A stretch of DNA of 64,000 nucleotides, from contig QYAI01000004.1 of the NCBI GenBank assembly GCA_003988855.1, forward strand, positions 558,001 to 622,000, read 5' to 3'. Position 1 is the stretch's first letter, and each line of letters starts with the position of its first letter. Origin of the DNA: Arachnopeziza araneosa (taxonomy: Eukaryota; Ascomycota; Leotiomycetes; Helotiales; Arachnopezizaceae). Of this stretch, positions 56,407-64,000 are shown piece after piece. A model generated the notes under the pieces. The model did not search any database. It was not told the DNA's origin and saw only the letters and a program-made list of their open reading frames with translations. A program made the position numbers and the translations under genes.

Positions 56407-58923
56407 TTAATCGACTTCCTCTTCGACCTGCTCAGAGCTCTCTCTATCATCGATCTTGAGATCTTGCACACCCTCCTCGACTCCTGCAGTCGTGCTAGCC
56501 TTTCCTTTCCCCTTGGTACTCTTTTTCTTCTTCTTCGCTCCACCCACGTCTCCTCCGCCTACAGGCGCTTCTCGCACCCACCTCACAATCGCCTGTGCTC
56601 TCTCCGTACTGATGGGATACTCCTTCCCATCATCCTGCGCCCATCGTTTCGGCATCTCCCTGCCCTCTGCCTTTCGAGCTTCTTCCTCTTGCCTCCTCTG
56701 CCTCGCCGCAACGGCAGCATGGAAACTAGCTTCGTCATGGACACGATCATCTTCTAAAGCTTCCATGATAGCTTGCTGCTTCAGCCTCTCGCGCTTTTCG
56801 GCAGCCGTTTCCTTCTGAGGATTTGTGGGCATTTGACCTGGCAAGGGAGCCGGAGCGCAGAGTGATTCCCAGCTTTGGGATAGAGAGATCCAGTTTTCAC
56901 CGCGACGGAGGATTTCTATCCAGTCTGCGCGGCTCGGGGAACGGGCCGCTTGGAATATGGGATATCCGTCGCAAACGCGGGCTAGACGGGCTACCATATG
57001 AGCATGGCGCTGTAGTTCGCGCGCGGAGGTCTGGATGAGGCAGTGACAGAGTAGGAGGGAGTGGAGAGCATCAGTTAGGAGAGGATGGTAAGTTAGGGCC
57101 TCATGACAGTCAGTTTGGGCGAGGATGGCTTTGCTAGCTTCGGATTGGGAGGCAGCGAGTTGTTGCTTGGTGGTGAGAGTCGTGGCTATCTCAGGGTATG
57201 GTGGAAGATCAGATGGGGGAGTGGCGGAGAAAAGGGCGGACATCTTGTGCACCGTGGGTGGTGGAAGACTGGGGAGTTTGGCTGTCTGAGAACCATTCGA
57301 TGACGGTCGATTCCGGGATGAGTAGTTGCCATTGTGTGGCACGAGAGCATCAGAGAGCTGGCCATTGCTCAGAGAGTCATTGCTTCCTATATCTAGGTTC
57401 CTGCCTGGAATTTGGGGTCTGGTAATCTTGAAGCCGTTTGCAGCTTGGTTGACATTGCGTACAAACTCTTCAGTAATCTCACTTGGAAGACCGGGAGTAT
57501 AGTCGAAATGTGACAAGAAGGCAACGTAGTCTCGCAAAGCTCTCTTAGCATTGGTTTTCACAGTCTTTCGAGCCTCCAGGCGTTTCCTGTTTGCTTCTTT
57601 TTCTTCTGGAGTCATCTCAACTTCATCTGGTGACACACTAGCATTCCTAGTTCCGTTGACAAGCTCAGCTTTCTTGCCATTCAGAAAGTTTCTGGCTGGA
57701 GGAGGCAAAGCATCAGTGACATGTTGACATGCAATTGTTAGATAAACCCCGGCTCGGTGAAATAGTAATTGAGTCTCTAGACTGCTCGGGTGATCCCCTT
57801 CGTCGAGTTTGACCTCCTCCTTCCATCTGCTATTTCGTTGTGCTTCGACTGCTATCTCGCTCGCTAGTTGAAGCTGCTGTCGCCCATCCTTATGTTGGCT
57901 TTGGAAAAATCTACAGATTTGTAAGGCAGTTGTAAGGTCTTGGGCTGCGCCTACAAAGTCGTCCTTGAAAATCTTTGTAACAGCACGAGTCCTTAAAATC
58001 TCTCCCTCATGTGGCCTATCTGCAATGACTTCATCCAATGGTTGTAGAGTTGTACACTCTGCGAGTTGACGTGAGGGTATCTTTTCATGGAAAAAATGAA
58101 CATATTTAGCATCAGCATCAAGTGGGTTCCTCTGCAAGACGAGATGTGCTACATCCTCAAGAGTTGAAGCAGATTGCATGGTCGCAACACTACATGCAAT
58201 CTCATCCAAATGATATGCCTTCGAGAGCTTCTGCGTAGCCTGCTCCCGCATGCGATGCTTTCGTTCCCTGCTTAATTTCGCATTGCCTCCTCCCCCTCCA
58301 AGCCCCAGTCCCAGGGCTGCTCCGCCATTACCAAGTAATCCATTGCCTGCGTTTAATGAATTCGTAAGAGATGAAGAAGTCACGCCGCTAGCAGCGCGTA
58401 CCGCTAGATTTGTGGCATCATCAACCAGCTGTCGAATTTTGAGGAGATCGAAGAAGACGGCGGGGTCAATAGGGCGGGGTTGTGGGAGGGTGTAGTTGTT
58501 GTTCGCAAGACTTTCCAGAACCTCAGGTGGTAATTGGAGCCACGGTCCATGGAAAGACGAAATATAGCGCCAGTGCCTATTGTTACATTAGTCAATGTGC
58601 CCCGATGCATGCGCCGTGGTTGTAAAATGTGAATGGGGATTTCTCCCACGACTTTTATATGCTTCAAAGACTGAGGTCAGAGACAGAGGTCAATACATCG
58701 AAATCAAGAATAACAATGATGTGGTGCAAACCGCGATGCAGTAGAAAGAGACGTAGACGTACTTGTTGCGACATATGATTAGGGCAGAGGTGGAAGGCTG
58801 CGGTGGCTTCGCATCTTTGGGCTTCGGCATCGAAGGGGGAATTGTCGAGGGTATCGATGCGGGAGGGATTGCGGTATTGGACGCTTCACCGGTGCTCTGT
58901 TCTTTGGTTTTCTTCTTCGCCAT
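56407..58923 (-). CDS. Conserved-looking helical fungal protein, possibly TPR-like, function unknown
   Basis: Predicted 776-residue protein in two exons, 58923-58763 and 58576-56407, joined by a 186-bp intron. The join reads CRNKHWRYISSFHGPWLQLPPEVLESL, which looks strongly conserved in style. The N-terminus is a Lys-rich and Pro-rich tail (MAKKKTKEQ). Later segments such as RTRAVTKIFKDDFVGAAQDLTTALQICRFF and LLFHRAGVYLTIACQHV look like tetratricopeptide-type helix pairs. Another conserved part is KALLAQTDCHEALTYHPLLTDALHSLLLCHCL-like. The C-terminus is Lys-rich (KKKKKSTKGKGK) followed by an acidic end. No catalytic motif is seen. I cannot assign a function. Confidence 0.78.
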
Positions 58924-59305
58924 GTCTCTCCAGGGTAATTGTCACAAGGAAGGTAGCTGCTTTCGTCGAAAGAGTCGGCAGATTCCTTTCAGAAAAAATA
59001 TCAAATCGTCAAAATGTTATGTAGATAGGAACGGAAGTTGCCGCTCCGGACTCAGTGTTTCGATGTTAAACAACTTCACCTCAACGCATAATAGTTGAAA
59101 GTAATAACCAGACATGCTGGTAACATAATTATATCTAGGTATCATCCAGTGCTCAAGAAGTCTGCTCTCAATCCTTTAATTGCGGTAAAAGACACCTCCC
59201 AATGAATGCTCCCATCTTAAGGCACGCCATGCTACGCTCAAATCAAAATGCTATAATATCTGAAAGAACAATCTGCGGGTATCTGATTACAGCCGTGTAG
59301 AGTCC
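58924..59305. other. Intergenic region between two minus-strand genes
   Basis: 382 bp holding the promoter of the gene at 58.9 kb and the 3' end of VPS9. No further feature seen. Confidence 0.4.
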
Positions 59306-61902
59306 TCAGGAGCTCAGAGCAAGACACGCATCAACTGCAAGGCCCACTCTATTGTTAACAAGTCAGCGCCTTTCACCAAATCATATGGAAAAGCTTATTC
59401 TCACCTCCCCTCTTTCTGTGTGACCACATCACTAATAATCTTTCTGTCTAAGTCTGGAAACATGCCCGCAAGAGTTGCAACAATATTGGCGTGTTCTGCT
59501 CGTTGAATACGTTGCGCTTCTGCTACCTCAGCACTAGATTGCCTAGCTGCTGCTTCTTCGGCACTCATCTTGCCACGAGAGTTAGGCTCCTGAGGATTGC
59601 TGACTTTCTGAGAGTTCTGAGGTCTGTCTATACTCAATCGTGGAGAAGGAGTCATGCGAGGAGTATTTCCAGGTTGAGGTGTACGTGCTGGTCCACTCTG
59701 CGACAAGGGAGTTTCTTCGGAGAATATCCGTCCAATAGAAGATAGAGGACGTTGAATCGTACGAAACAGACCACTCATTGCTGCTTTTTCATCAAGAGCA
59801 TCACCGCTCTCGTACTCATTTGAAGATGTGGATTTTCGCGGGGTTGATGACTCCCCTTCCATCGATCGGCGGGGTGCACTTTCCGAACGTCTTTGAATAG
59901 GCTTTTCAGATAACTGAGGTTGTGGTGGGTCCTCAGAGATTTGCGATTGGTGTTTTTCGGCGATGGCAGAGACAGCAGCTTCGACGTTCCTCTCGAAATC
60001 TTCATCGGATATGGTTAATGTTGTTCGATCTAAATTTTCGATGAATTGAACGGCACCCAACTAAGAAACTGTAAGCAGCCACCGAGGCCAGAAGTAGTAC
60101 TGAGTGCACTTACCAGAGATGACAGGTAATAACCCGCCTCCCCAGAGAGTTTTTCTTGATTCCTAAATCGCAGAATATATTGCACATTGGATACCAAATG
60201 CTCTGGGTTTGCCTGCAGGACAACATATATAAGTAATGGCATGAAGGAGTCTGCGGACGAATCTGCTTTGGAATGTTTGAGAAGTCCTTGATTGTGTCAA
60301 CAAAAACCAATGCTTCAAAGAGAGAGAGAGAGAGTAGTTACCGAAAATTACTTTGCAACAGTTGAGCACACAAATAATCTTATCCCTTGGAGCTCTGTAG
60401 GTTTTGATCTTGAGCAATTCTTTGAAATTCGTTAGATTAACGAGAACGCGCTAGTGAAAACACTGAAACTTGCCTTGCTGAGCCAAAACCAAGAAACGCT
60501 TCCCACTATCTGCCACTGGTGGTATATCAAGATGCTCTTCTTTAATCCAACCGTATATACTTACCTTTTGAGCAAGTATTTCGTCACGCTCAACGTCCTC
60601 TTGGTGTTGACCACGTCTACCAGGGCCCATTGGTCGCTCAGCTCCGCGTCTCCTAGACCTCGAACCTGGAATTGGCTGAGGTGCAGGGATAGCAGGAGAA
60701 AAAGTTTGAGTGTACAAACGATTCATGACGAGCTTTTCCATCCCCTCTCGAGCATTATCAAATTCCGCATCTGAGACTTCTCGCCAAACTTCGCACTGAG
60801 CCATCTTGTTTGTTATAAATGCAAGAAAATCACTGATAATCTTGACTTGTTCATGAACCATCCATTGTTTTTTGCCAAATTCTTGCAAGAAAGAGCGTAA
60901 GAATTTGGCCACGGGATCGGCAGTCCTGTGCCTCAATTGCTCTAAAAAGCGATGAAAATCGAAAGGCAAATCGGGTTCTGGTTCTGGATCTGGGGGCGGA
61001 GGACGGTGTAGTGGAGGTGACATTGGCGACTCCGTGCCTTGGAACCGCTCATCTGAGAGTCTTGGCGGCCCGAAACTGCGGATCGAGCCGGGTTTGGGAG
61101 GTACACTAGGGCCAATATCAGTCTGCTCTGGAGGCTGATGATGCATGGGACTCGTTGAAGATAGCCGTAGATCTTGTAGACTTTGAGTTGAAGTATTCAG
61201 TGGCTCAAGGCTTGATTTTCTTGGTGGGTGTTGAATTGGGCTTCCTAAAAGAGGACCCGCGATTTCCAATCTCGGTGACATAACTTCTTCTTCGCCAGGC
61301 CCTTGCCCTTCCTCGCTGAATTGATCCATTATGCTCTGTATCTCTGATCTAGGATGACTCTCCCTTTCATCCTCACTTGCAGACGCTTTCTCATCAAAAC
61401 CAGCATCAGATCGAGTAGGCGATCTCTCAGAGTTATTTGCATTTCGGGAGTAATGCGGTAGGGACGCTGCATTTGAGGTGGAGCGGGATGGTGGCAGCGA
61501 TGGGACAGGCGTCTTTGGGGTAGGATCTAAGTATGTGCTGGCATTTGAGGGGTGAGGTTCTTGGGAGAGGTCTACAGACTTAGAAAGGTCTGGCTTCAAG
61601 GTTGCAGTCGAAGATTCCATAGGATCGTGTTCCAAGTCGCTCGGAGCATGCAAGGCCTCAACATCTTGTTCATTTGCCTTTCCCGTGAATGTTGTATCTC
61701 CTCCTGTAACTTCAGGTAACTCGGCAGCGGTATGTCCCGTTATCGTTGTTGTCGAAGTCAGCCCATCCTCCAAATCGTTGGCCTTCTCACCTGGCAATTC
61801 ACCATCATCCACCGTCACACCGTTTCTGGGGGTCAATCCGAGCTCGTTTCGTATCTCATCTGAGCTTTCGATGGCATCTGCTGGGTGTTTGGAAGAAGAC
61901 AT
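59306..61902 (-). CDS. VPS9: Vps9-type Rab5/Ypt51 guanine nucleotide exchange factor with CUE domain
   Basis: Predicted 792-residue endosomal GEF that activates Rab5-family GTPases for vacuolar sorting. Exons in order of transcription: 61902-60474, 60419-60342, 60286-60114, 60060-59405, 59348-59306. The first 300 residues are disordered and Ser/Pro-rich. A helical bundle follows (FHRFLEQLRHRTADPVAKFLRSF), then the VPS9 catalytic domain built from four exons: DKIICVLNCCKVIFGLL, SADSFMPLLIYVVLQANP, HLVSNVQYILRF and GEAGYYLSSLLGAVQFIENLD. The end is a CUE ubiquitin-binding domain, IVATLAGMFPDLDRKIISDVV, then GRVGLAVDACLALSS, created by the last exon of only 43 nt. The first intron begins GCAAGT instead of GT. 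The second intron contains a GA microsatellite (60318-60334). Divergent from the next gene, 372 bp apart. Confidence 0.93.
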
Positions 61903-62274
61903 ACATCCGTATGCGCCTCAAAAGAGGCGTTTGCTTGCTATTGTGTTTTGTTGGCGGGGTAGGTTCAGGCTTCAGGCTACTTGGGCAGAGAACCGTTGGG
62001 AGTCAAGTGTTTGGAAAGGCAAAGTTGAATCAAGTATAGAACGATCATCGGACAACAAGGAAGTGTTTTGCCATTGCATGGTCCATGTCCGAGCTACCAA
62101 ATTTATATGCTGATCCGATGTTGTTGAGGAGTCGTCCAGTCCACGAGCAAGGCTGAAGCGAAACAGGCGCTTGGGCTTCGAACCTATTCCTTCCCACTTT
62201 ACGTCCGACATCAAGTCACGCCGTGGATCAACGACCATGACCTCCAACCACCTCGAATAATCAAGGCTACCAAA
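61903..62274. promoter_or_regulatory. Divergent promoter region between VPS9 and the asparagine-synthetase-like gene
   Basis: 372 bp between divergent start codons, which must hold both promoters. No obvious TATA box or repeat was seen. Confidence 0.5.
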
Positions 62275-64000
62275 ATGTGCGGGATTCATGCATCCATCTC
62301 TATTGATGGCTTTCGATTGCCCAGCGATGAACTGAAACATCTCCTTTGCAGCCGAGGACCAGACCTCCTAGGCCAACAACAAGCACAAATCGGTATCGGA
62401 CAAGGAACTATCTGTTGGATTTCCTTTCTGTCGACCGTCTTATCTTTGCGTGGGGATCAAGTAACAGCTCAGCCGTTTAGAGATCCCTCGACTGGGTCAT
62501 TGTTCTGTTGGAATGGAGAAGCTTGGAGAATCGGATCTGAGCAAGTCAACGGAAATGATGGAGAAACCATTTTTCAGATGCTGATGAGCGCAACTTTAGG
62601 CTCAAAGTCATCAAATGAAGTGACAGCTAGTATCATTGAAATTTTGCAGAGTATTTCTGGTCCTTTTGCATTTGTTTTTCTAGACAAAGCTCACGGCCAG
62701 CTATATCTTGGGAGAGATCGACTTGGTCGACGCTCCTTGCTTTACAAAGACGACAATGATCCATCCTTTCTAGAGTTTGCAAGCATATCAGATCCTAATA
62801 TTGGGCCCTGGCAAGAGGTTGAAGCTGATGCAATATATCAATTTGCTCTTGCCCAGCCTCAAATCCTCCAGAATAGTAAAAACTCAGAACAGAGCTTTTC
62901 TCGTATACCTTTCGTTCAGAGTAAACATCTGTGGAATTCTACTTCAGCTGTAAGTTTCAAAAAGCATCAGATCTGTATCTAAAGGATGCTAATACGTATA
63001 GAACCCTATTTTAGGAACTTTCAATAGGGAAGCCCCGGAAGGAAATGTTTATTTACAACTTAAAAGCGAATCTGTAAAGCAACTTCATCACAATCTTGAG
63101 GCGTCACTGAAACTCAGAATACTAAACGTTCCAAGTCCACCCATGATTGGTAACGGAGATCTTGTTCGTGTGGCTGTTCTTTTCTCAGGGGGGCTTGATT
63201 GCACAGTATTGGCGCGGATGGCTCACGATATCCTCCCACTGGGCCAAGAAATTGATTTAATCAATGTTGCCTTCGAGAATCCAAGAGTGATTTCCGCCGC
63301 GAGGAACAGAATAATTGCAAAGAAGGGAAGAGAAGAAAGTGATATTAATCTATGTAACCCAGCACAAAACAAGGACATACCTACAGAAGAGAATCCATTT
63401 GAACAATGTCCTGACCGGGAAACGGGCAGGCGGTCGTTTCAGGAATTGCAAGCAGTCTGCCCGAACAGGCGATGGAGATTCGTTGCGGTACGTGTTCAAT
63501 ACATACCCAAATCCCTCACTGAATTAGTTAAAGGTCAACGTATCCTACACAGAGGTAGTGCAACACCGAGCTATCATTATTAACCTTATTCATCCCCATA
63601 ACACTGAAATGGATCTTTCCATAGCATACGCTCTATATTTTTCTGCTCGTGGGAACGGTCTAGCTTCTATGTGCTCAAGCACCACTCCAATTTCCTATAC
63701 CACACCTGCACGCGTTCTGCTTTCAGGATTAGGCGCTGACGAATTGTTTGGTGGATACACACGGCATACCACTGCGTTCAACAGGTCTGGCCACCATGGA
63801 ATTTTGGACGAGCTGAAACTGGACATTGATAGACTGGGGAAGCGAAACCTTGGCCGAGATGATCGTGTAATCTCGCACTGGGGTCGAGAGCCCCGCTTTC
63901 CTTACTTGGACGAGACTTTCATCAAATGGGCTGTTGAATGTCCTATATGGCAGAAAACTGGATTTTACTCAAACACACCTAATGATGAAGAATTACCAGT
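62275..64000 (+). CDS. Asparagine synthetase domain-containing protein (ASNSD1/YML096W-like), 3' end outside window
   Basis: Exons 62275-62949, 63002-63487 and 63534 to beyond the right edge; the visible part has about 542 codons. The start is fixed by MCGIHASI, where Cys2 is the expected nucleophile of class II glutamine amidotransferases. The amidotransferase domain continues with SRGPDLLG, CWNGEAWR and GRDRLGRRSLLY. The ATP pyrophosphatase (synthetase) domain has the SGGLDCTVLA loop, then LLSGLGADELFGGYTRH and PRFPYLDETFIKW. The order and the two short introns fit the fungal protein related to human ASNSD1, distinct from true asparagine synthetase (ASN1/ASN2), whose glutamine domain differs. 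Whether it makes asparagine is unknown for this family. Confidence 0.9.

Overview
This window comes from the nuclear genome of a filamentous ascomycete (Pezizomycotina; I guess Leotiomycetes-like, but the sequence alone does not settle the class). The signs are many short spliceosomal introns (mostly 45-75 bp, GT..AG, with CTAAC/CTAAT-type branch points), several Zn(II)2Cys6 transcription factors, a 2EXR-domain protein, fungal TRAPP and VPS9 proteins, and a Fot1/pogo-type DNA transposon. No tRNA, rRNA, CRISPR or bacterial feature was found. Exon models below were built by hand from splice signals and reading-frame continuity.

Layout. 1-4.0 kb: a transcription factor cut by the left edge, followed on the same strand by a TauD-type 2-oxoglutarate dioxygenase. 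4.5-6.3 kb: an intronless kinase-like protein. 6.3-8.4 kb: repeat-rich leader DNA (9-bp and 11-bp tandem repeats, purine tract). 8.4-10.8 kb: a TamA/DAL81-like Zn2Cys6 regulator. 10.8-14.0 kb: gene-poor. 14.0-15.2 kb (minus): a DHDPS-family aldolase. 15.2-21.1 kb: almost 6 kb of GC-rich DNA full of simple repeats in which I support no gene.

21.1-34.8 kb is a dense housekeeping block: CHD1 chromatin remodeller (minus), RLI1/ABCE1 ribosome recycling ATPase (plus), PRP40 U1 snRNP splicing factor (minus) and TRS65 TRAPPII subunit (plus). CHD1/RLI1 and PRP40/TRS65 are divergent pairs; RLI1/PRP40 converge. 36.4-42.4 kb: two divergent Zn2Cys6 transcription factors about 1.25 kb apart. 42.8-45.4 kb: an unrecognised two-pass membrane protein and a 2EXR protein. 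45.6-47.8 kb: a degenerate Fot1/pogo-like transposon with inverted ends and six in-frame stops that all fit C:G to T:A change, inserted in the divergent promoter region between the 2EXR gene and a family X DNA polymerase (47.9-50.4 kb).

50.6-64 kb: a GNAT acetyltransferase, two large fungal proteins I do not recognise, the Rab5 GEF VPS9 (with a GC-AG intron), and, divergent from it, an asparagine-synthetase-domain protein cut by the right edge.

Most genes are ordinary core fungal functions. I found no convincing new multi-gene system. The best leads are the repeat-rich gene deserts (including a CAG run facing its own complement), the RIP-like transposon between two promoters, the unknown membrane protein, a perfect 16-bp inverted repeat at 35.4 kb, and several tiny exons.
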